Positions 1 to 6,356 of a DNA stretch of 36,898 nt are shown here, piece after piece. The position numbers were made by a program, and so were the translations under genes. The notes beneath the pieces are model-generated. The model ran no database searches, was not told the origin of the DNA, and was given only the letters and a program-made list of their open reading frames with translations. The stretch comes from Acidobacteriota bacterium. Its GTDB lineage: Bacteria > Acidobacteriota > Vicinamibacteria > Vicinamibacterales > 2-12-FULL-66-21. The stretch spans positions 1-36,898 of the forward strand of contig QHWT01000066.1 in the NCBI GenBank assembly GCA_003222675.1, read 5' to 3'. Numbering within the stretch: the stretch's first letter is position 1; the number at the start of each line of letters is the position of its first letter.

Positions 1-1
1 G

Positions 2-211
2 CGTCACCCGTTCTATGGATCGGTCGCGCTGTTGGTGCTTGGAATTGCCGTGACGGCGGCGAACTGGTTCATCCTGCTGGCCGGAGTTGTGGTGTTGTCC
101 CTCCTCGTCATGCGCACACGCAAGGAAGAGGAGAACCTCGTCGCGCGGTTCGGTGACGCGTATCGCGGATATATGAACAGCACCGGCCGATTCTTTCCGC
201 GCCGGCGATGA
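2..211 (+). CDS. Isoprenylcysteine methyltransferase-like membrane protein (3' end only)
   Basis: The last 69 residues of a protein whose start lies before the window. The visible part opens with RHPFYGS, matching the RHPxYxG motif of the ICMT/phospholipid methyltransferase (PEMT) fold. A hydrophobic segment follows, then the family ending EEENLVARFGDAYRGYM and RFFP. In known members this C-terminal half forms the SAM-binding pocket at the membrane, and the enzyme methylates a small or lipid substrate. The substrate here cannot be told. The gene ends 27 bases before the convergent ATPase gene. The family call is firm; the exact role is open. Confidence 0.85.
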   Translation, partial: RHPFYGSVALLVLGIAVTAANWFILLAGVVVLSLLVMRTRKEEENLVARFGDAYRGYMNSTGRFFPRRR

Positions 212-238
212 GTGCTCTCTGTGCGATTGCGGCCCGGC

Positions 239-2083
239 TCAGGCGCGCCGATCCGTCCCGCCCCGCAGATCGAGGCTCGCTGCCGCCGCAGGCCGCCAAT
301 CGTGCGTAACGCGCAGCACTTCTTCCAGCGTGGTTTCTCCGCGCGACACGAGCGACAGGCACTCCTCGCGCAGCGAAACCATGCCGGTCACGCGCGCCGC
401 TTCGTGCAGGCGCGCATCGGGCGCGCGTGTCAGCACGAGCTCGGAGAACGACTCCGTCATGCGGAGCAGCTCGAAGATGCCCATTCGCCCGCGGAACCCG
501 GTGCCCCGACAATCCTGGCAACCGCGGCCGCGGAAGTACGACGAGGGCTCGCCATTGCGGAACATCGCCCGCAGTGTCGGCGGCGTCTGTATCTCTATGC
601 GGCACGTGCGGCAGATGCGGCGGACGAGCCGTTGCGCGACGATGCCGACGACGCTCGAAGCGAGAAGGTACGGTTCGAGTCCCATCTCGAACAAGCGCGC
701 GATCGTCGCGACCGCGCTGTTCGTGTGAAGCGTCGAGAGCACCAGGTGGCCGGTGAGCGACGCCTCGATCGCGACCTCGAGCGTGTCGCAATCGCGTATC
801 TCACCCACCATGATCACGTCGGGATCCTGACGCAGGATCGAGCGTAATCCGTTCGCGAACGTGAAGCCCGCCTTGTCGTTCGTCTGCCCCTGATTCACGC
901 CAGCAAGCGCGTACTCGACCGGATCCTCGATCGTCACGATGTTCTTGCCGGTCTGCACGAGCTCGCTGAGCGCAGCGTAGAGCGTGGACGTCTTGCCGCT
1001 GCCCGTCGGTCCGGTGATGAGCAGAATGCCTTCCGGCCGATGAATCAGTTCACGCACGGCATCGAGGGTGACGCCGGTCAGGCCGACGCGATCGAGCTGC
1101 AGCCGCAGCCGGGTGCTGTCGAGGAGGCGCAGCACCGCTTTCTCTCCGTGCACGGTCGGATAGGTGGAGCTGCGCAGATCGAGGCGCTGATCGCCGACCG
1201 ACGCGCTGAATCGTCCGTCCTGCGGCAGCCGATGTTCAGCGATGTCCATGCCGGACAGCACCTTGATGCGGGCGACGACCGCCGGTGCGAGCGCCGTCGG
1301 CAGCACCGCGATGTCGCGGAACGTGCCGTCGACGCGGAAGCGCACGTGAAAGGCCTCGGGGCGGCGCTCGAAATGAATGTCGCTCGCCCCGTCGTTGGCG
1401 GCGCGCGCGATCACGCGCTCGAGCACCGAAACCGCCGAACGCTCCGCCGCTTCGTCGCGCGTCAGAAGTTGCGCGGCGGCGGATTCGATGACGACCGAGT
1501 TTGCATCCTCTTCCGAGATGTCCGGCAGCCATTCGTCGCGATAGTAACGATTCAGCGCGGCGATGATTTCGTCTTCGAGCGCGAGCACCGTGTGGATTTC
1601 GCATCCAGACGCGAAGCGCAGGTCGTCGAGCGCGGTCAAGTCTTTCGGCATCGCGAGCGCGACGGTCAGCATCGAGCCGGTCTTCTGCAGGGGAAAGGCG
1701 GTGTGGCGCCTGGCGACCTTCTCGGGCAGCGCGGCAATCGCGTCCGCTTGCACCGTATGCGCGTTGACGCGCGTCGTCGGTACACCGAGCTGCTCGCTGA
1801 GCACTTCGAGGAGCGCCTCAGGCGTCAGCACGCCGCCGTCGACAAGGACGCGGCCCAGCCGGCGACCCGTGGTCTTCTGTTCGTTGATCGCCGATTCGAG
1901 CTGCGCTTCCGTGATCAGGCCTCGTTCGACCAGCAGACCGCCAAGCGCGGTGTGCCCGCGCGGCCGGGCCTGCGGCTTGGCGTCGGCCAATAATGCGGCA
2001 CGCCCCGGCACCGTCATCTTCAATGGCGTCTTGGGCCGGTTCGACGCCGGACCAGAGCTATCGCGAGAGGGGATAAAGGCCAC
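239..2083 (-). CDS. GspE/PilB-family type II secretion / type IV pilus assembly ATPase
   Basis: A 614-residue hexameric traffic ATPase that would power assembly of a pilus or pseudopilus from the cytoplasmic side. Two N-terminal MshEN/GspE_N-like segments (about residues 45-170) precede the ATPase core. Visible motifs are Walker A GPTGSGKTSTLYAAL, the Asp-box region TIEDPVEY, the Walker B region VIMVGEIRD, the His-box LSTLHTN, and a tetracysteine zinc site (CRTC, then CQDC). The GTG at 2083 gives the longest frame; an ATG at 2017 (MTVPGRAA) is also possible, and no Shine-Dalgarno site decides between them. No other pilus gene is adjacent. A second family member lies at 24142-26157, with different N- and C-terminal parts. 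Confidence 0.93.
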   Translation of the reverse strand: MAFIPSRDSSGPASNRPKTPLKMTVPGRAALLADAKPQARPRGHTALGGLLVERGLITEAQLESAINEQKTTGRRLGRVLVDGGVLTPEALLEVLSEQLGVPTTRVNAHTVQADAIAALPEKVARRHTAFPLQKTGSMLTVALAMPKDLTALDDLRFASGCEIHTVLALEDEIIAALNRYYRDEWLPDISEEDANSVVIESAAAQLLTRDEAAERSAVSVLERVIARAANDGASDIHFERRPEAFHVRFRVDGTFRDIAVLPTALAPAVVARIKVLSGMDIAEHRLPQDGRFSASVGDQRLDLRSSTYPTVHGEKAVLRLLDSTRLRLQLDRVGLTGVTLDAVRELIHRPEGILLITGPTGSGKTSTLYAALSELVQTGKNIVTIEDPVEYALAGVNQGQTNDKAGFTFANGLRSILRQDPDVIMVGEIRDCDTLEVAIEASLTGHLVLSTLHTNSAVATIARLFEMGLEPYLLASSVVGIVAQRLVRRICRTCRIEIQTPPTLRAMFRNGEPSSYFRGRGCQDCRGTGFRGRMGIFELLRMTESFSELVLTRAPDARLHEAARVTGMVSLREECLSLVSRGETTLEEVLRVTHDWRPAAAASLDLRGGTDRRA

Positions 2084-2110
2084 ACGCGCGGGAGAGCAAG
2101 CTCAACGCCA

Positions 2111-2139
2111 GTTGTATCGACTTGGAGCACCTGCGCCAA
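2111..2139 (-). promoter_or_regulatory. Possible promoter of the GspE-like ATPase gene
   Basis: Read on the minus strand, TTGGCG (2134-2139) and TACAAC (2111-2116) are 17 bases apart, a normal sigma-70 spacing but with only partial matches. Transcription would begin near 2104, about 20 bases before the GTG at 2083. The rest of the 2084-2327 gap holds the palindrome at 2246-2264 and the kinase promoter-like hexamer, and nothing else I can name. Confidence 0.3.
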
Positions 2140-2245
2140 ATTCGCCTATATCGAGCGATTTATAGTGTATTTACTTACACCCTCCCCATCCGGGCGCATT
2201 CTGCGTGATCTAAAACGGGGCATTCGGATTGCAGATCTCGCATAT

Positions 2246-2273
2246 CTTCCGCCTGAAGGCGGAAAGTCACGAG
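2246..2273. repeat. Dispersed palindrome, CTTCCGCCTGAAGGCGGAAG family, copy 1
   Basis: TTCCGCCT and AGGCGGAA form an 8-bp stem with a GA loop, followed by a CACGAG tail. The same palindrome and tail recur at 19288-19316, and a longer relative lies at 31994-32046. All three are between genes. No function is known to me. Confidence 0.75.
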
Positions 2274-2315
2274 AGGGCCTATGCTCGGCCCTCAGCCCTC
2301 GGACCTCGATACAGC

Positions 2316-2321
2316 TATTCT
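2316..2321 (+). promoter_or_regulatory. -10-like hexamer for a leaderless histidine kinase mRNA
   Basis: TATTCT ends 6 bases before the ATG at 2328. With initiation 6-7 bases after a -10 box, the message would begin at or next to the start codon. The AAAGG directly touching the ATG is too close to act as a normal Shine-Dalgarno site. Confidence 0.45.
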
Positions 2322-2327
2322 TAAAGG

Positions 2328-3236
2328 ATGATCAGCGGCCGGCGCCGATCCGTCATCTTCTTCAGCGTCTTCGGAATCTGCCTCGTCGTGCTCGCGACGA
2401 CCCTGAATGTCAGCTGGGTCGTCCTCTACTGGCGTGAGGGCGTGCTCTGGCTCCTCGGTGTCATCTTCTTTCTCCTCATCATCGCGGGTATCGTCCTCAA
2501 CACGATCTTTCTCGTCCGGGAGATCCGGCGGAACGAGCAGCATGATTCGTTCATCAACGCGGTCACGCACGAACTGAAGACACCGGTGGCATCGATCAGG
2601 TTGTATCTGCAGACGCTGCAGTCGCGCGAGCTCGACGAGCCGAAGCGCCGCGAGTTCTATCGCATCATGCTCGACGACAGCGAGCGGCTGCTGCACACGA
2701 TCGACCAGGTGTTGCGCGCGGGCGCGACGGCCTCGCGCCTGCGGCGCAGCGCGCGCGTGCGTCTCGACCTCGGCGAGATCGCGCGCGAATGCGTCGAGCT
2801 CGCGCAGACACGTTTTCACCTCGAGCCGGGCGCGCTCGAATACGTCGATCGCACGTCGGCGCGGCCGATCGTCCTCGGCGACGGCGATGAATTGAAAGCG
2901 GCCGTGTGGAACCTGATCGACAACGCCGTCAAGTACTCGACGGGCGCCGTGAGGGTGCGCGTCGACCTCGAAGAGATCGACAACCAGCGCCTCGCCGTCC
3001 GCGTGACCGACAACGGACTCGGCATTTCCCCTGCGGAGCTGAAACGGATCTTCCGCCGCTTCTATCGCATTCCCACCGGCGTCGCCATGCGCACGAAAGG
3101 GAGCGGTCTCGGCCTGTTCATCGTGCGATCGGTGGCCCGCAAGCACGGAGGGCGCGCGTTTGCCGAAAGCGCCGGGGCCGGCCACGGCAGCACGTTCACG
3201 CTGCAGCTCCCTGCGGCGCCCCAGGCCTCCGCATGA
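2328..3236 (+). CDS. Sensor histidine kinase, small-loop membrane type
   Basis: A 302-residue two-component kinase. Two hydrophobic helices (about residues 8-30 and 39-63) enclose a loop of roughly ten residues, so there is almost no external sensor. The signal is probably sensed in the membrane or through a partner. The dimerisation/phosphoacceptor motif HELKTPVASI places the phosphorylated His at residue 81. The catalytic domain shows the N box (NLIDNAVKYS), the G1 box (DNGLGIS) and the G2 box (GSGLGLFIV). The stop codon overlaps the start of the response regulator gene (ATGA), so the two are translationally coupled and form a cognate pair. The stimulus and targets are not evident. Confidence 0.95.
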   Translation: MISGRRRSVIFFSVFGICLVVLATTLNVSWVVLYWREGVLWLLGVIFFLLIIAGIVLNTIFLVREIRRNEQHDSFINAVTHELKTPVASIRLYLQTLQSRELDEPKRREFYRIMLDDSERLLHTIDQVLRAGATASRLRRSARVRLDLGEIARECVELAQTRFHLEPGALEYVDRTSARPIVLGDGDELKAAVWNLIDNAVKYSTGAVRVRVDLEEIDNQRLAVRVTDNGLGISPAELKRIFRRFYRIPTGVAMRTKGSGLGLFIVRSVARKHGGRAFAESAGAGHGSTFTLQLPAAPQASA

Positions 3237-3958
3237 GGCACGCCGAGCACGCTCCCATGCCGCAGCGCGTCCTGATCGTTGAAGACGAGCAGCACCTTGC
3301 GGAAGGGCTGCGCTTCAATCTCGAGGCGGAGGGCTTCGAGGCGGATATCGCCGACACCGGCGAGGGAGCGCTCGAGCGGCTCCTGGACTCGGCGTCGCAT
3401 TACGACCTCGTGGTGCTCGACGTGATGCTTCCCGGCAAGGACGGATTCGCGGTGGTTGCCGAACTGCGCGAAAGGCGCCAGTTCGTTCCCGTCCTGATGC
3501 TGACCGCGCGGGGCCGGCCCGAGGACGTCCTGAAAGGTTTCGGCGCGGGAGCGGACGATTACCTGCCGAAGCCGACGGAGCTGGCGATCCTCCTCGCGCG
3601 CATCGACAGCCTGCTCCGCCGCAGCTCGTGGGCGAAGCAGCAGCCGAAGCACGATCGGTACACGTTCGCAGGCCGCACGATCGACTTCGACACGCTGGAG
3701 CTCGCGGTTGGCGACCGCACGCTGCAGCTCACGCTGATGGAAGCCAACCTGCTGCGTTTCCTGATCGAGCACGAGGGCAAGGCCATCTCGCGCAAGACGA
3801 TGCTCGAGCGTGTGTGGGGATTGAGAGAGGATACCGACACGCGCGCGATCGACAACTTCATCGTGCGCCTGCGGCGGTATATCGAGAAAGAGCCGGCGCG
3901 TCCGAAGCACCTCCTCACGGTGCGCGGCATCGGGTATCGCTTTGTCGCGGAGCCGTGA
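3233..3958 (+). CDS. OmpR/PhoB-family response regulator
   Basis: A 241-residue DNA-binding response regulator, partner of the kinase just upstream. The receiver domain has the acidic pair in VEDE, phosphoacceptor Asp63 (VVLDVMLPGKDG), the Thr of MLTAR and the conserved Lys113 of LPKP. The C-terminal winged helix (about residues 145-241) shows the PhoB-type pattern, with LTLMEANLLRFL, the recognition-helix region RAIDNFIVRLRRYI and the ending VRGIGYRF. The ATG at 3233 overlaps the kinase stop; a second ATG at 3257 (MPQRVLIVEDE) is nearer the usual family start. The gene converges on pcnB across a 7-bp repeat array. Confidence 0.95.
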   Translation: MRHAEHAPMPQRVLIVEDEQHLAEGLRFNLEAEGFEADIADTGEGALERLLDSASHYDLVVLDVMLPGKDGFAVVAELRERRQFVPVLMLTARGRPEDVLKGFGAGADDYLPKPTELAILLARIDSLLRRSSWAKQQPKHDRYTFAGRTIDFDTLELAVGDRTLQLTLMEANLLRFLIEHEGKAISRKTMLERVWGLREDTDTRAIDNFIVRLRRYIEKEPARPKHLLTVRGIGYRFVAEP

Positions 3959-3963
3959 CGGCC

Positions 3964-4047
3964 GAGGTCCGAGGTCCGAGGTCCGAGGTCCGAGGTCCGG
4001 GGTCCGGGGTCCGAGCCTGGAGCCTGGAGCCTGAAGCCCGAACCCCG
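3964..4047. repeat. 7-bp tandem array between convergent genes
   Basis: Twelve consecutive 7-bp units: GAGGTCC four times, GGGGTCC twice, GAGCCTG three times, then AAGCCCG, AACCCCG and AAGCCCT. The later units read on the other strand (GGGCTTC, GGGGTTC, AGGCTCC) resemble the first ones, so the array can fold back imperfectly. It fills the gap between the response regulator stop and the pcnB stop and could serve as a shared terminator. Confidence 0.9.
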
Positions 4048-4052
4048 AAGCC

Positions 4053-5393
4053 CTATTCCCGCGGCACTGCGGGCGGTGATCGGCGCCCGCGACGGCGGCG
4101 CCGGCGACGATGGGGCGGCGGAAACGGTGGCGTCTCCTCGTCCTTTGGCACGCCGCTCTCGTCGCGTTGCACCGCGCGCCAGTGATGCACGGCATCAGGA
4201 CGGCCGCCGTGAACCTCGAGCCACACCAGCGCCTCGTTCAACACATGACGGTGGAGCAGCGCGCGCTGCGCGCGGAACGGCGCATTGAGATCGATCAGCC
4301 GCGGCTGGATCGCGAGCACCTGGTGGAGGCGCTCGACGTCGCGCCGCGGCATCTGCAGCATGCCGAGCTCCAGGCGCCGCTCCAGCGGATCCGCCGAGAA
4401 GCGCTGGCGGCGCCCCGCGAGGCCGAGCGGCACCAGCAGCGTGCCCGCGAGAATCGCGTTGGTCAGCGTGTCCGGCGCGGCGGAGAACTGCTGACGATAC
4501 CTGTCGATGCGCGCCACCGACTCCCACAGCGCATCCGACGCGTCTTCGAGCTCCGGCGTGATCGCGTGCAGCAGCTTCGTCTGCCTCAGCATCCGCAGGC
4601 TCTTCTCCGCGGATCCCGATCGCAGGATCTTGAAGAACTCCTCGAGCATGCGCGCGGGCGCGGCGCGCCCGATCTCGTGACGATGCGTCTCGATGGCGTC
4701 GAGAATCGGCTCATCGATGTCGAAGTCGAGCCGCGCGGCGAGTACGACGGCGCGCAGCATGCGGACGGGATCCTCGAGAAACCGCACGGATGGATCGCCG
4801 ATCGATCGAATCAGACGCGCCTGGAGATCCTCGAGGCCGTTCACGTAATCGATGATCGAGAAGGATCCGATGTCGTAGAAGAGCGCGTTGATGGTGAAGT
4901 CGCGGCGGAACGCGTCTTCCTCGGGAGTGCCGAACGTATTGTCGCGATGGATCAGCCGATCGTGCGCACGCACCTTGGCCAGGTGCGTCGCCTCGGCCTG
5001 TGTCTGCTCGAGCAGCGAGTTGCCTGGCTCCGGATCGGGCACCGCCTCGATCGCCTCGTCCACTTCGGGAGAGAGCTCCGCTGTGTCCACCTGCCGACGG
5101 AACGTCGCCACCTCGATCGTCTTCGGCCCGAACTTCACGTGTGCGAGACGGAAGCGGCGGCCGATGATCCAGCAGTTGCGAAAGAGTTTCTTGACTTGAT
5201 GCGGATGCGCGGACGTCCCGATATCGAAGTCTTTCGGCCGCCGGCCGAGGAGCAGATCGCGAACGCTGCCGCCGACGAGGTAGGCTGTGTAATTGTGCTC
5301 GTGCAGCCGATAAAGAACTTTGAGCGCATCGGGATCGATCTCGCGGCGCGAGATCGCGTGTGCTGATCGCGGTACGATGGTCGGCTCTACCAT
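4053..5393 (-). CDS. pcnB: Poly(A) polymerase / tRNA nucleotidyltransferase family protein, PcnB type
   Basis: A 446-residue class II nucleotidyltransferase that adds nucleotides to RNA 3' ends. The head domain shows YLVGGSVRDLLLGRRPKDFD: the GG signature and the metal-binding D-F-D pair. The RNA-binding fold shows RFLEDPVRMLRAVVLAARL. The C-terminus ends in an arginine-rich tail (several Arg in a row near residues 430-440), as in PcnB poly(A) polymerases, which use a basic tail to bind RNA. The length fits PcnB better than a CCA-adding enzyme, but sequence alone does not fully separate the two. The ATG at 5393 lies 8 bases after a perfect TATAAT, suggesting a leaderless message. Confidence 0.88.
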   Translation of the reverse strand: MVEPTIVPRSAHAISRREIDPDALKVLYRLHEHNYTAYLVGGSVRDLLLGRRPKDFDIGTSAHPHQVKKLFRNCWIIGRRFRLAHVKFGPKTIEVATFRRQVDTAELSPEVDEAIEAVPDPEPGNSLLEQTQAEATHLAKVRAHDRLIHRDNTFGTPEEDAFRRDFTINALFYDIGSFSIIDYVNGLEDLQARLIRSIGDPSVRFLEDPVRMLRAVVLAARLDFDIDEPILDAIETHRHEIGRAAPARMLEEFFKILRSGSAEKSLRMLRQTKLLHAITPELEDASDALWESVARIDRYRQQFSAAPDTLTNAILAGTLLVPLGLAGRRQRFSADPLERRLELGMLQMPRRDVERLHQVLAIQPRLIDLNAPFRAQRALLHRHVLNEALVWLEVHGGRPDAVHHWRAVQRDESGVPKDEETPPFPPPHRRRRRRRGRRSPPAVPRE

Positions 5394-5401
5394 CGCTGGG
5401 G

Positions 5402-5407
5402 ATTATA
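5402..5407 (-). promoter_or_regulatory. Extended -10 box for leaderless pcnB
   Basis: On the minus strand the sequence is TGC-TATAAT, an extended -10 element. It ends 8 bases before the pcnB ATG, so the transcript should start at or within about two bases of the ATG. No convincing -35 box is visible. Confidence 0.6.
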
Positions 5408-5477
5408 GCATCACGGTCGCATGAACACGTGTTAAGTGACGGCAGCGTAGCGGGTTAGAGCGGGCTCATCGGTGTGC

Positions 5478-5483
5478 TACCAT
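5478..5483 (+). promoter_or_regulatory. Extended -10 box for a leaderless mRNA of the 5490 gene
   Basis: TGC-TACCAT ends 6 bases before the ATG at 5490. There is no Shine-Dalgarno sequence between it and the start codon. Confidence 0.5.
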
Positions 5484-5489
5484 CGCTGG

Positions 5490-6281
5490 ATGCGCGCGCA
5501 GGTCACGGCGATCCTCCTCGTTCTGGGTACCATCGGCGTCTGGGGGGCCGGCCCCGATGCCTTGGCGCAGGCGCGGCGGTTGTACAACCTCGGGGAGTAC
5601 GAGCGCGCGCTGGAGGCCGCGCGCGAGGCCGCGGCAAGTCCAGTGACCGCCGCCTCGGCCCGCCTCGTCATCGGCCGCATCAACCTCGAACGGTATCGTC
5701 AATCGGCCCAGAGCGCGGACCTGGAGGAAGCGCACGGCGCGCTGCGCGCGCTCGATCCGCAGGTGCTCGACCCGCGCGAGCGCGTCGAATTGCAGGTCGG
5801 GCTCGCGGAGCTCCTGTACTTCGACGACCACTTCGGTGCGGCCGCGGAGCTGTTCGATCCGGTGCTCGAAGCTTCGTCGGCGCTCGGGCCCAATGCGCAC
5901 GAGCGGGTGCTCGACTGGTGGGCGAGCGCGCTCGATCGGCAGGCACAGGCGTCAGCAGACCGCGCCTCGGTGTACGAGCGGATCGTAGTCCGGATGGAAC
6001 AGGAACTGCGGCGCGATTCCGCGTCGGTGCCGGCCGCGTACTGGCTGTCGGCCGCCTCGCGAGGCGCGGGGGACCTCGATCGCGCCTGGGCCGCCGCATG
6101 CGCAGGATGGATTCGCGCCGTCGCCGCCCGGGATCGCGGCGTCGCCTTGCGCGCCGATCTCGATCGTCTGGTCACGCAGGCGATCATCCCGGACCGCGCC
6201 GCGCGCAGCCCCATCCGCGACCGGCGTCAGGCCACCGCCGCGCTGATCGCGGATTGGGAGAGCTTCAAGAAGATTTGGTGA
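5490..6281 (+). CDS. Secreted TPR-like helical repeat protein, function unknown
   Basis: A 263-residue protein. It begins with a signal-peptide-like stretch (MRAQVTAILLVLGTIGVWGA) with a likely cleavage near ALA-Q. The rest is Ala/Arg/Leu-rich helix with TPR-like pairs, such as ARRLYNLGEYERALEAAREA, followed by several similar helical hairpins. TPR-like proteins usually act as scaffolds; no catalytic motif is visible. A GTG at 5472 would add six residues, but the ATG at 5490 has the promoter-like hexamer and puts the hydrophobic segment at the N-terminus. The gene converges on polA. I do not recognise a named family. Confidence 0.8.
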   Translation: MRAQVTAILLVLGTIGVWGAGPDALAQARRLYNLGEYERALEAAREAAASPVTAASARLVIGRINLERYRQSAQSADLEEAHGALRALDPQVLDPRERVELQVGLAELLYFDDHFGAAAELFDPVLEASSALGPNAHERVLDWWASALDRQAQASADRASVYERIVVRMEQELRRDSASVPAAYWLSAASRGAGDLDRAWAAACAGWIRAVAARDRGVALRADLDRLVTQAIIPDRAARSPIRDRRQATAALIADWESFKKIW

Positions 6282-6283
6282 TT

Positions 6284-6345
6284 GAGGAATTTGGCAATTG
6301 AGTAATCGAGTCCATTACCCGATTACTGAATTACTGAATTGGCAA
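6284..6345. repeat. Fold-back repeat between convergent genes
   Basis: AGTAATCG and CGATTACT form an 8-bp stem around an 11-base loop. The flanks (GGCAATTGAG and TGAATTGGCA, with GAATTACT repeated about every 8 bases) extend the inverted arrangement. It is strikingly AT-rich for this genome. It sits between the 3' ends of the 5490 gene and polA, so it may end transcription from both sides, though there is no T tract. Confidence 0.7.
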
Positions 6346-6356
6346 ATGACACTGAA

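Noticed and set aside
4110-5366. A 418-codon open frame on the plus strand
   Set aside because: It is antisense to pcnB over its whole length and shows no recognisable domain.
5387-5489. 13-base direct repeat CTACCATCGCTGG at 5387 and 5477
   Set aside because: Two copies 90 bases apart, one inside the pcnB start region and one a promoter-like site. With only two copies, coincidence or a local duplication cannot be told apart, so I did not call an element.
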